Shown here: one piece after another, positions 36,983 through 49,400 of the stretch | Layout: the number at the start of each line of letters is the position of its first letter | Position numbering within the stretch: position 1 is the stretch's first letter | Assembly (NCBI GenBank): GCA_038030265.1 | Contig: CM075941.1 | Coordinates: 21,204,001 to 21,268,000, forward strand | From: Corythucha ciliata | Lineage: Eukaryota; Arthropoda; Insecta; Hemiptera; Tingidae | DNA: 64,000 bases | Direction: 5' to 3' | The notes under the pieces: generated by a model | The model's input: only the letters and a program-made list of their open reading frames with translations | Databases searched by the model: none | Told to the model about the DNA's origin: nothing | Program-made: the position numbers and the translations under genes

Positions 36983-37112
36983 GGGCCCTCCACACACAGT
37001 TTGTCTTGTTTTCGACGCTAACTCGAAAGGGGCTTCTGTAAATTGCATTCGTGTTCGACACTGAAACGCTTCGAGTTCGAGTCAAAGACAAGACAACCCG
37101 TGCGTGGGGGTC
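36983..37112. mobile_element. Nested small foldback element
   Basis: Ends 'gggccctccacacacagttt' and 'acccgtgcgtgggggtc' are imperfect inverted copies; 'gtcttgttttcgac' pairs with 'gtcaaagacaagac' inside. It resembles the GGCC...CACAC elements elsewhere in the window. Confidence 0.5.
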
Positions 37113-38185
37113 TTAATAAGACTTTTACTTGAGAATTCCGTGAAATCCCGATAGTTTCACCAAAAAAACAACAGATAACTATGTAAAAGTAGAGATTTGT
37201 GGCTATTTTCCGTCGCTCGGACCAGGAACGTTTCAATTTAACGAAGCAGGCTTCAACAGATTTGTCGAGCAATCGGGTTGTAGTTTTCCTGGTTAAAGAC
37301 TCGTTTTGAGAAGGTTTGTCTCGACAAAGGACGTTCTTCCGGTCCTAAAACCAAAAATAGGAATCATACCAAGGATAACGATGCGTAGATTGTAAAATAA
37401 ATAGGAAAATAATTATCATGTTGGCTTACTCACTTCGGCAACTCAGCCTCATAGCTTCGGAAGGAATTGCACAAACAATGAATGTACGTCATCGTTTAAA
37501 TATCAACCCTTCCGCCGAAAGACCGAAGGAAAAGTGAAACATTTTAGTATTTGAGCACGAAAAATAAGGATTCTTGACAAAATTTAACAAATCAAAACAT
37601 CTACCAGTTGTAGTCAGAAAGATCAGTGAACCGCGATCCCCGAGTGATAAGAAGTTTCAAAACTTTAGGAGGTAAACGGCTGTACAATGGAAGGGGTAAG
37701 GGGAAGCTCTCAGTGAGAACTTAGGTGGAGATTCGATGTTCTTCAATCTTTGGCCGGGCTATAATTATCTCGTAAGTTGTACACTGATACCGTAAATCTA
37801 CCTAATCGGACGTCCCGATGTACGACAATTGACAATCTTTTATGTCAGTGTTTGCTTTAAGAAAGTGTTAGTACAAACTATTTTAGTGGCATTTTGATAA
37901 AAATTAGGAACTGTTTCCTTCTCTCACAAACTCTGAGGTGAGTGTTTCAACCGAATCATTCGTGACCATGACATAAAAGTGTTTTCATTATGCAAAAATT
38001 TCAAACGAAGAGAGCCCAATTGTCCTTGTTTAAGTATGAATAATATTCCCCGTCCTCTGTTTCTTCTTTAAGAATTTCACATGGGTGACCACTCCACAAC
38101 CACCACTCCTTGGCCCATTCTAATGGAATTGAGCGCTGCGAACAACAAAGTTTTTCAAACCAGTTGAAACCCAGCGGTTCATGGA

Positions 38186-41100
38186 ATGGACGAAGAGGCT
38201 CTAGCGACGAAGAAACTACCGCCAAGTGACGCTATGGTGCATCCTCCCGTTAGTCCGGGGATTTCCAAGAACACCCAAACGTCGCCAACGTCGTACGAGA
38301 GTGGAAAAGTGAGTGTGTCAGAGTTGGTAGAAGCTTTTTTTGTTGGTATCTCGTCAGCCTGTTTCGGGAAAGCGGACGGTCTTGAAATGGGAACACTATT
38401 GTCAAAAATTTCGTCCCCGCCACTCTCAAATCGTTTTTGGCAATCAAGAACTCACAAATCATGTTCCAGAAAATCTGGCTTGTTTCTCCACGCCCCACGA
38501 ACGACAATGTACCGGTTAAAACTAAGAAAAAACTCTAATACGCGGTTAATAGGGGGAAAACGCTGATTCGCAGATAAAATTAAGGAAAAGCGATAAATCG
38601 CGGCTAAAATTGAGAGAATTGTGTAATTGGCGGATAAAATCGAGAACAATAATGCTAATTCGAGGATAAAACTGATAAAATGCGCTAGGTACTACACTAC
38701 ATGGCTAAATAGGGAAACAGTCAGAATACGCGGCTATGTGGAGAAAAATCGTGAAAAAGCGCTAATTGAAGGCTAAGATTAAAAAAACGCTCTTACGCGG
38801 CTGAAAATTTATGAAAAGCGCTAATTTGCGCCTAAAATTAAGAAAAAGTGCTAACTCGTGGCCAAAATGGATTTAAAAAAGCGCTAATTTTCTGCTAAAT
38901 GGGAAAATAGTATATTACGATCCAAGGGCGGTATGATGCTCTTTACGGTCGAGGGCGACAGGAAGTGCCCGAGGTGAAGCCGAGGGCAGTTGTCGCCCGA
39001 GATTGTAATGAGGATTACCGTCCGAGTGTTGTCCGCTATTTTTTGTACAGCTGAAGTTCATAGTTATTAGTAATAATCATCATAAAAACCAGTATTGAAA
39101 GCCCCGTTCAGAAGCTTTGTGCTATGCATCTGTGGGGTCTATGCAACCAGTCAAATTAATTCCTTCGAAAAATGAAGCATTTTGCACCAACTCCACAGAC
39201 GCGTAGCATATTATGGTTTGCTTAATAAACTGAAACGAACACACACTCTAGCCAGCGAATGGAAGGATTACGTACATAGCTGATACAGAGAGAACTTTAA
39301 TCGCCTCTCAGCGTGATTTACAGTGCTTATTTTTGTGTTTTTATGGCTAATGTACAAGTTAAAAACAAAATTAAGAAAGAACAATTACAAAAAACAACAA
39401 AAAGCCTAAAAGAAGACGCAGCGGGCTGATATTTTTCTTTACGCCCGGCTCAAGGCTCTCCCAGCGGGCGAATTTCGAGTCTTTACGCCCGGCTGTACAA
39501 AAATGTCATTTTTCGCTTTCTTGGCAACTTTGTGGTTAATCTCTACTACGTGATTGGTGGATTCTTGGATGACACATATGATTTGATAGGCCGGCAGGGG
39601 CGGGATTTCCATAACAACGTTGCCAATTTAAAACCGTGCCCGTCCCCGATACGTATAGTGGATGGTAAAATTCATGGTATGTGTTTATGGTAAAATGCGC
39701 AAAATTCGCGGCTGTTATTGAGATAAAGTGCTAATTCGCAGCTAAAATTGAGAATTGGCGGCTAAAATTGAATACAATTATTGAACCGTCAGCCATTTTA
39801 ATTTTTAAAATATAGATAAGTACATAAGATGCACATTTGGGAGCGACCCCCGCTCCCTCATCAGCGCAAATAAAACTGAAAATACCTAAAAAATGGCCCA
39901 TTTATAGAACTAAAAACCGAGAAAAACAAAAAACTTCAAGTAAAAGCGCAAAAACGCATGTTTACGCAATCGCAAAGTGCATGTTGCATGAGTTCAAAGT
40001 AACATGGTATGGTGAGGTAAAGACTTTAGCTTGAAAGTTGAGCAAGTTTTCCATTTGCCCTCATCTCAGCCTTAAAATGGAGAAATTCCCTGACTTTTGC
40101 CAGGCTTTCCCTTAATTTTCCAGGTTTTCCCATTTTATCGTAACCCTGATACTATAGCTCAATTGAACAGTAGCGTTCCACTCGCACGGTCCAATCCGCA
40201 AACATCTAGAAATTGACTGTGAGGGGGGTGCTGCTACTTTTCCGAGTTTCCTTCTGACACTAACAATTTTCTTCAGGACATCTCATCCGGAGGTTGTAGT
40301 AGTGTTCGCGGAGCGCCCAGCCAAGATTCATCGAGTTCAAGATCCCTGAATCGCATTGCCACGGCTCCTGCTATCGGCTCGAATCACGCTTCAAACTGCT
40401 CAGGTACTAATGAAAGGGAGAGGAAGGGTCACCAGGACTGAAATTCTGAACTATGTTTCTTCTTTATTTTTTTCAAAGGAACTCGCTTTATGTACTTGAA
40501 TGAAAAATTAAACAACAGGCCTTTGCGCCCTCTAGTTAATCCTCCACCTCCAAGCAGGCTCAAAAGAGGTAAGTAACAAATATTCTGCTTGGCAAAACAC
40601 CGTATTCTGAGCATGATGACTATTCTGGTAAACCTGATTTTAGTTACATTGCATTATGTAACGTAGAAGGTTCGTTCTTAGTAAACAAGTAGCTTAAGAC
40701 ACAACCGCCTGGCCCATTTCACGGCCTGTACTCTTCTTATTGCCTTGTTTTTCGAGAGAAGAAATAGGCAGAAGTGCTTGTGAAAAGGGCCACCAATTAA
40801 CAGAGCTGGAGATTGTTGCTCATAACGTTAAAATCCGGTACGGAAAAGGAAAAACATGTCTCCATTGCTGGTTACTCTTTAGCTTGACATGATTCGTTCC
40901 GTTAGTCGTTACTCTTTCGAACCCAGCATTTTCTAGGGCTAAATTACACGTTGACGATCCAAAAACATGATAGTTTCCCCACTAAATTGTCAAATTGATG
41001 GTTCCCAGGCTAATTTTGTATTTTATGAGCCCTTGACTCGTCAGCTCCATGGTCGAAAAAACAACAGAAAAACACGCTTATTCGGTACGCGGTCCCGTCT

Positions 41101-43197
41101 CAAATTTCGGCATGGATTAAGCTCGCCTCGATTGCTAGGCTCATGAGAGCCTCAACCGAATAGAGCCCCGTGGGCCACGTGGAGGTCCGAGGTCGAATCA
41201 GAGACTATACCGCACTTTGGGGCAATGACCCTCGTTAGAAGAACCCCGCGATCTTATTTTTTGAACAGAAAAACGTGAAAAGATCAGTCCCTGACACCCC
41301 TCCTTCAACTCTTTTCGGTCGTGCTGATTGAAGCCTATACAATGCCCACACAATCGACCTTTTTGCACCAAAGGTCTTTTTTTAAGGCCCGTACACACGT
41401 TCCGACACGACCGAAGATGTCGTGGATCCCTAGGATCCTACGGTCAGAACGTGTGTAGACCTGTCAGAGAGTCAAAACGGTTGGTCTCCTACCGGGCTAC
41501 CTTTCTACTTCTTCTTGTCGGAACGTGTGCAGGGGCCTTTAATGATATTTCGACTTTGAAGTTTAAAACTACGCTCAAAATGGTGCCCCCCCCCACACAC
41601 ACACACACACATTGGTCGCAGAAATATTTTTGGGAAAAGTAACCAATTTCATCTCATACAGTCGTATTTTCTGAACACAGTTCCCACTTCTAGCTGATTT
41701 TGGTTAAGGAAAATCAGTTTGCCCAAAAAATTCTCCATTTGTTTCCCAGTTTAATCTTGGATTTCGGGATGATTTCCTGAGTGGAATGGACACTTGTTGG
41801 CCCTTGCTTTCTACCTTATGGCCTAGGATAACGAAAGTGACTACGTAGGGTTGCCAACTCGAAATTTGACAAAATCGGGACAAAAGTTTTAAAGTCCAAA
41901 ATCTGCCGAGACAAAAAAGAAAAAACCGGGACTCTCGACTTGAGGTGTAGTCGGAGGGCACTCGCGAAGACATGCTTGAGCTCGAACATCTCTTGCCACC
42001 AGAAGCTCTAACCACAAAATGCTCTAACCACAAAACGCTCTAACCACAAAATGCTTCAACCACAAAATGCTCGTTTATCATCCAGGTTTCGTGAAGTTGG
42101 CCCGACACGTACAGTTTTAAGACTCTGTTCACAAGATCTGTGCAATGCATCTATCAACCAGTCTATGCAACCAATCAAAATGCTTTATTTTTCGTGGGAA
42201 TTTCGTTCGGTTGCATATACGGAACGCAAAAAACAGTATCTGAAAGGTGAAAAAAATTGACTGATCGAAAGAATAGGACGATTTTCACTAATTATTCTCG
42301 CTTGTTGCATCAGGGCAGATTCACGCGCATCTTCATTCCAAGAATAAAATTATTATATGCCCAATGTCGATTTTTTAGAAATGTGGAGCAGAATCCGGAA
42401 CAAATTGCGTCCCGGGGTGACTTTGCCCGGAACGCGGTACAAAATTAGCCAATCCGGGACTGTCCCGGGTACCCGGGATGGTTGGAAACCCTATTATGAC
42501 TACATCGTTAGTTTTTTTTTCCTACGAAGCGAAATGGTAAATACGTTACCAAAAATTGTAACGCCGTTATTGTCGAAGTTACCTACTGCCCATCTCTGCC
42601 TAGTCTTTGTTTTTGTTTTTTCCCCCAAAATTCTGTAGTTCATCTCCCTGTACGTTTATCTTCAGAGTACGATTTTGTTTGCATTAAATGCTTCTTTTTA
42701 TTTTTATTTGGAGTATTTTCTTTTCTTTTCGGTTTTCCCCGATTTATTTTTTGCATGAAGTTGGCGTTTTGGAGAGACCCGCTCACCATCACTGTTTTAT
42801 GTCAGATGTTACCGATGTTAGACGAATGGAAACCGCTCTTCTGTCTCTACTCGAGGATTTCCATTCGGGAAATCTGAGAGCTTTCGGTGAGTGTTTCGAC
42901 GCACCAACCTCCTCCCCACCCCTTCCCGACCATTATAATTCGACTCTCTCGTCACAAATAATTGTCTGCATCACAGGCAAGGATTGTAGCATGGAACAAA
43001 TGACGGGCATTCGCGAACAACAGGAGAGACTAGCGAAACTCCACTTTGAACTTGGAGCAGCTCAGGAATTGTACCCGCCGTTGAGCGAAGAAGGTCTGAG
43101 GGAGGGTAAACAAAATATGGCCGAACTCATGTCGAGTTTGGAAAAATTGAGTGAGTCCATTGAAAAACTTCACTCGTGTTCGAGTCAACACGACTAA
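38186..43197 (+). CDS. CCDC28 homologue (five exons, 228 aa)
   Basis: Exons: 38186-38308, 40277-40403, 40479-40568, 42761-42886 and 42977-43197. All phases join, and the total is 687 nt including the stop. The N-terminal 100 residues are Ser/Pro-rich and disordered. The C-terminal half is the family's helical core, with 'VTDVRRMETALLSLLEDFHS', 'NLRAFGKDCSMEQM', 'REQQERLAKLHFEL' and 'MSSLEKLSESIEKLH', closely matching vertebrate CCDC28A/CCDC28B. In vertebrates CCDC28B interacts with Bardet-Biedl proteins and TORC2 components and affects cilia; a similar role here is inference. The start is supported by an in-frame TGA at 38165. A seven-codon upstream frame beginning at 38181 overlaps the start and may dampen translation. 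Introns 1 and 3 hold repeats and a TTAA MITE. Confidence 0.92.
38530..39790. repeat. Family D degenerate array in CCDC28 intron 1
   Basis: Units such as 'aaaagcgctaattcgcgg' and 'ctaaaattgagaaaa' repeat at 20-40 bp from 38530 to 38900 and again at 39690-39790. Between them is a GC-richer stretch (about 38930-39500) flanked by the inverted motif 'ttttgtacagc'/'gctgtacaaaa'. A short related run is at 11920-12030. Confidence 0.5.
41386..41538. mobile_element. TTAA-flanked MITE in CCDC28 intron 3
   Basis: Left end 'ggcccgtacacacgttccga' follows TTAA (41382-41385); right end 'tcggaacgtgtgcaggggcc' is followed by TTAA (41539-41542). Non-coding, about 153 bp. Confidence 0.75.
41844..42493. repeat. 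Element bounded by TAGGGTTGCCAAC-type ends
   Basis: 'tagggttgccaac' at the left and 'ggttggaaaccctatt' at the right are imperfect inverted copies. The interior holds a short tandem run of family B ('accacaaaatgctcta', 41990-42066) and sequence reading 'gggactgtcccgggtacccg'. No coding segment is recognised; the limits are tentative. Confidence 0.35.
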
Positions 43198-43340
43198 AAA
43201 TTATGGCCGAGAGAAAAAAAGTGGCTGGGATTTTTATTTTAAAAAACCAAAAGCAATTATGGCAGGGGGCCGCGATCGAAAGTTAATTTTTGTTGTGTCA
43301 TTTGAACCTATTGTGATGTTAAATTAGAGTGAAGCTCAAT

Positions 43341-43346
43341 AATAAA
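43341..43346 (+). terminator. CCDC28 polyadenylation signal
   Basis: AATAAA lies 144 bp after the CCDC28 stop. The next coding exon starts about 100 bp beyond it. Confidence 0.8.
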
Positions 43347-43447
43347 ATATTTTATAATTCGTTGCAATAATTCTCTTGTTCGCGCCTTATATCACATGGT
43401 GTGCCCTTTCCTGAATCCTAGAGTTTTCTCAAGGACAATTTCGTGAA

Positions 43448-46400
43448 ATGAACGTTTCCGTCGATGGTAAAATGATCGTGCCACCCTGTCTAGATTTCGC
43501 AAAAAATAAAGAAAAGGAAAAATGTACGTTCGAATCGTCTTTAGTTTCAACTCCCAACACTGGCCTCAATCCGTTTTCCAGGCAATGAAAGACTGCTTGA
43601 GCTGAGGCTAAAACTAGAAGCTAGACATACCAGAGAGATCGAAAGCGCGGCGGACGCTCTTAAAAATGAAATATGCGAAGCTAGTAAAACGTCAAGACTT
43701 CAAATTCAGGAAAGAACATCGTATTTTGTACCATTTTTTGATGAGATCATAAAATACATTGATAAGGCTGAGGTAAGCCTCACTCTACGATTTGAAACAT
43801 TTTAGGGATTAGCCACGTTTTACTTTTGATTTACCTTTATTTATTATTTAATAATGATTGACCCTTTAATTCATGGAATAAGACACCACGAAAATAAAAA
43901 ATATTATACTGCATGGGTTGTATCTGCCGACCTTATTCTCCGCATTTCATGTCCATTGCCAATTTTTTCCAGACCTTTGAAGATGTCGAGTCTCGCCATC
44001 ATGAGAAATGGCACAAACTGATTGACGAGTGGAAATCAGAAATTTGGGACATTTCAAAAGACCTGTCGGTCAAATGTACTCGAGCCCTTGTCAACTACAA
44101 AAAACGTTTGGTCAACACCAAATTGTACTCAGTGGACGTCATCAACGTATTCATTGAAAATTGCGCTTCTGTATAATGGCCCCCTGATCTGAACCCCTCG
44201 GACAACGTCGTTATAGCTGAAAGTGTTCTATGATTTCAGGAAATCAATAAAATTCTAATTTGTAATCAAAGAGACTTCTTGGAGACTGAGACCCATCTGA
44301 GGAAGGTGTACGGCGTTTTTGTCGGGGTGTGGCAAAAGAAGCAGGCGTATATGCACATTCAAGCGAAAAAGTTAGCCCAAATTACACCACAGTTATAAAG
44401 ATGGAAGTTTATAAGTTTTTTCTTGTGTGAAGAATTTCAAAAAAGAAAGAGTACGACGAAACTGAAGAGGCTAAAGAGCTAACGCCGCATGAGCAAGTAA
44501 AGACAACCATTGCCGACTTGATTGGCGCCACGCCAAGATATTCTGAAGTGGCTCTACCAGATACGCTGATGCTGTCCAAACTTATCGTCTATTTGAGCCA
44601 TTTGGGACTATGCAAGGAGCACATCGTTTTTTACTTCGATCTTGCCAGGGACATAGTGATAGAGAAAGCTGTTGATTGTACCGCGGGGGCAACCGAATCG
44701 GATCTTCCGAATGTCGAGGTTGGACGACTTATTTTATTTTTGTTGGCATTACATTCCATTCAGCGGCATATTCACAGAAACTGTGGACCGGAGCGATTAA
44801 TGTAATCAAAGGTCAAACCGAGGTGGCCTTTAAATTTGTAACGGAAGCAATTCAATATTGGAACTATTTTGTGGTGAAAATTCAAAAAATTGAATGCGTA
44901 ACCTCGGGGGTTCTTCATCGCTACCGCAAGAATTCCTCCAAAATAATTATAGTATCCCCCCTCGGTCCCCCGACTGTCACTATGACCTCACAACTCAGAT
45001 TTTTTTTCCAGGCCTTCGAAGAACATTTAAACGTTCTTTTCGATAAATTACGAGAAGCAAGCGACCTGTTGGACCTGAGAGTCACTTGCGATCAAATTTG
45101 TAGTGTGTTTCAGAACATTGAACAAACGTTAGCTTTTGAAAAATAATAAAAATGAACGAGTGAATGAATTTTAATGCACAGGAGAAGATCAATGAGGAAC
45201 GATGAAGATAAAATCCTCAACCAGTCGATAACCGCGTTTTTTACAATGTACGATCTTTTTTGTGCCGACTTAATAGTTTTAGACCAAGAAATAAATGAGA
45301 TCGCCTTAAAACACAAGTTGCCATCTCAGGAGATTCACGAATTGGACACAGCTCAACTATGTCTAACAAATGCTAAAAATTGGTTTTTTGGGTGTGTCTC
45401 CCCGCTCCCCACTCGGAACCATCCACTTTTTTCACATTTTTATATATAGATTTCGGGAAACTATGAATTTCCTGGGCCGAGAAACGCTAAGCTTTCTGAA
45501 CGATTTCCTTCGAAATTGGTTAGCATATAAAAAAGGAGAAAGTGAATTCTTCTTGAAATTGGACCTCGAGCGCCTGAATCAGAGAAAAACTCGCTCCGTA
45601 CAAAATATCGTAGAAGTCCGCTGGGCTGAACTTTTGGAGCATGTTAAAGCTTACGAAATAGTCGTCAGTGTAAGACCTCCCCCCCCCCCCCATCATCACA
45701 AACACCAACGGTCGCAACGCAGTTTCAATTGCTATATGCCACTTTAAAGGGAATTGACGTTGAATTTCGACTACTCGCCGAAAAAAGTCTGCCATTGATG
45801 GACAAACTGAAAGATTTGGACGACGAGCTAGTGCGTGTATTGGACAGTTACACAGAACAATCGCACGAAGGTCCTCTTTCGGTTCTATATTTGAATTTGA
45901 TTGTAAGTCCTAATTTTTTTTCTTTACCGCAATGTTTTAATTTTCCCCGTCACCAAACATTAGGGAAAAAGGTATCGCGACATGTACAAGGCAAAAAAGT
46001 TGAAAGCATTAAAAAGGTTCAAGGAGGAAACAGCGAGGGTCTGCCAGTGGCTTAAGCACTTGACTGTAACATTCCTAAAATCTGTAAGGTGCGATCCTGG
46101 AGAAGATAGTAGAATTCGTACTATTCGAATTCTGAAAAAAAAAAACGCGAAGTTGGTTTTTGAAGGAGCCAAATCCTCAAAATTGAGTCCGAAATTGGCT
46201 AGCGTATAAAAAAGGAGAAAGTGATTTTTTTTTTTTAATTGGACCTCGAGCGTCTGAATCAGAGAAAAACTCGCTCTGTACAAAATATCGTAGAATTCCG
46301 CTGGGGGGGGGGGGGCTAAGACCGCGAATTGAGACGTTCACATCAGAAAATCCGGACTCGGACAATAATTTTTCAAGTCCCCCTAGCCTCCGGGAAACTG

Positions 46401-49400
46401 TCAATTTGTTACTTGAAATTTAGACGACCCTTGTCTAAGGACTTTTCACGGGATTACTCCCCCCTCACCGCACCACCCTAGTCACGCCTGTGAATTCTGA
46501 AAATAAAGAAATTAATCTTTAAATTAAATACTTACTTCTTTACTTGTTTTGAGTTTCGAGAAAAAATTGCCCTTGAAAAGTCCTTAGACAAGTGTCGTCT
46601 AAATTTCAAGTAATTAATTAATTGCTGGGACATAAAAAGAAAAAAGAACAATACTGTCAATTTCATCTGGGAACCGTCAACTTCTTCATATACGTATTTA
46701 GTCCGTAACTTCGTCCTTAAAACTGCCAATTTTGTCCTTCAAAACTCTCAATTGGAAACAGGCAATATCGACCAAGGAACTGTCATGCCGTCCTAGAAAC
46801 TGTCTCATTACCCTGACGTTACCCTGGAAAGTACCTAAGTGACCCGGAAAAAAATGATTTTACCTATGAAAAATTTGAAATTGAGTCCCCGGAGCCCCAA
46901 AATATTTGCCCCCTTGCCCGCCCCCTCCCCAGAACTAAAAACCTTGAACCTTAAACCTTCTTGCAGAACCCGATTGAATGACAATTTTCCGAAGAACTCC
47001 CCCTCCCCTCGTAAACTGTCAGTTGTATTGCCCAAAAACCGACAGAGAACTGATCAAAAGGCCGGGAAACTGACAATTTTTCACCAGAAGCAAAGTATTA
47101 AAGCATAAAAATGAAAGCGCCAGACACCAAACTGGACCGGATTTGCTAAAATTCGTGTATTTTGCACCAGAAGCCGCCAACTGACCCCCACGAATGATTA
47201 TTTTGTCTCCAAAACTCACGACGACGTGAATTTGGCTCCTTCAAACCTCAATTTCACGGATTTTTGCTCGTTAAGTTACTTATAGCCATTTCGTGGGATA
47301 TATTGCCTCCTCTAGAATCATTAAAAGAGGGTTTGGCTCTATCAAAACCCTAACTTCGGTGATTTTGGTGATATAAAATCAAAATTTCACGAATTTGGCT
47401 CCTCCTAAATCCAAATTTTTCTGCCAATTTTTGGTTCCACTTGTACCGAACATGAAATTAAAGAGCCACAAAGGGTTGCCACAAGGTCTGTCATTAAAGT
47501 TCAGAGGCCGAATTTGTTGATTCCTAGGCGGAAAATGGGTCAGGTATATTCAGCAGAATAAAAATCCCTAGTTTGAGGATAAATTGGCATGCAGTTTCCT
47601 GCATGAATTTCTTCTTTTGTCGAGTTTTTATTTGATGGGAAATGTGCCTGTGGCAACCCTGTTTTAGACGTTTTGACATTTTTTTTTTTACGTAAATGGA
47701 AGCTTCATCGTCGAACTGTGTAGATTTTTCGGCGAAGGCGGAAACTACAGTCCCGAGGAAGCGGACGCCCTGATGAACAAAATGAAATACGTCCAAAACA
47801 AAATAAAAAAACTAGGAACGAGACTAAATTCGAAATTAGGCTTGATCGTTTCACAACCTTCAGAGGGCAGTGCCCCGGAGCGCGAACTCACGATGAAGGA
47901 GTAAGAATGTTTCTTGACGTAGATGTCGTTATGCTCTAAAGGCACCTTTTGTTATAGATTACTGTCATTGGCAAGACTCCAATCCCAGCACGTCATTGAC
48001 CTTAGGCTGGATGAATTGCGAAAAAGACTTGACCGGGAAATCATGAACGGACGAGGAGTGATCAGCGTAATAAACGAATTGGCGAAAAGCGCCGAGAGAG
48101 GGCGAAATTGTGAAAGCCTCCAGAGTATCGCTCGTATTGTTGGCGACAGTTGCTATTATTTTGGGCTGCCTGACCCACCTCTTCAAATCGGTGATTCCCG
48201 TCTCTCTTCTCAATTTGAAATAAGCTTAACAAACTTCTTTTTAGATGTTGAACGAATCATCAAAAAAAGGAAAATGCAAGGATTTCATCGATTGATAGAT
48301 TTCCTGTCCATGAGTCACCTTGAAGGTGTTCACATGTCCCCGAAAGATGCGATTTCCTCAGAGTCGGTTCAAATGAGTAACTCTGAGCCCGCGACAGTCC
48401 ACCGTATATTTTTCACGAAGTCCAAATATCCATCCATTTCATTTATAGACTATTGTGATTACCCCACCCCCGCCACCATCACCAATCCTCTTTAGAGGAG
48501 CATAAAGGAACACACCAGAAAGGAAACACGTCCAAGATGGTACGCCTAGGAACGAGTTTCCGTAAACACAGGGGACACAAGTCCAAAATGAGCAAGGGCA
48601 GTAACCAAGGCGCGGGAACAAGTGATGTGGTTAGAAGTTCACTCAATGAAACGAAACGAAGCGACAATTGCGCTTACAATTTTTTGTACACGATGAAGAA
48701 AATGATACTTGAAACACATCTGGAAATTAAACAGATCATTGAGGTAGTGACTGTACTATCATGGGGAAGGCGAGAGAGATGTTTAACGAATAATTCTTTA
48801 ACACACAGAGGACGTATACCGTGACGTATAATATTCCCGAAGAATACTCAGAGGCCCTCGCTGAAGAATACTTGCGAAAGATGAGAAAAATTAATTTGAA
48901 CGGTGAAATTTCTTGGAACGCCTTGTTATTGGGTAAATTAACCCTCTAGTCTATCCAACACGACCAGAACGGGCTGTGCTGGTTTTAGGGCGGGGCCATC
49001 GCCCTGGCCGTCTAATAGCGTTTTCGATTTGCGCAAAAGCCTGCTTCCTCCTTGCAGTACAATTCCATACAATTCCGACTGATGAACCAAGTCCGGCCCA
49101 AATCGAATTACTGAAAGAAAATGACCCTGAAATTTTGAGAAAGTTAACCAATTTTCAATTTTGGCGAAATTTGCCCCTCACACGCCCGGAAGAGAATCCT
49201 CGATGAAAGGCTCTATGGAGTCGAGAAAATCGACCGAAAAAACCAGCGACTACCGCCGAAGGACATTTATTTCGTTTTAGGCTGAAACCGACAGGTGGGA
49301 CAGGGTCAGACCATTCACGCAGCTATACCATCAATTTTGGGAGCAATTCAAATGTATGTCCCCTCCTACACACGATCAAGAAAATCCCATTTACGAGTTA

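Larger units (their letters stand above)
34753..37761. mobile_element. Tc1-like DNA transposon with TA target duplication (3.0 kb)
   Basis: Ends 'tagcccggccaaagactaaa' and its near complement at 37732-37761 are inverted repeats of about 30 bp, and TA lies directly outside both. The interior carries a decayed DDE transposase, a family A patch (36299-36490) and a nested foldback element (36983-37112). The size is larger than usual for Tc1-like elements because of these insertions. Confidence 0.75.

Noticed and set aside
42688..42760. Hydrophobic N-terminal extension (membrane anchor) on the CCDC28 core
   Set aside because: It is the T-rich end of intron 3; the phase-consistent exon starts at 42761 after 'gcatgaag'.
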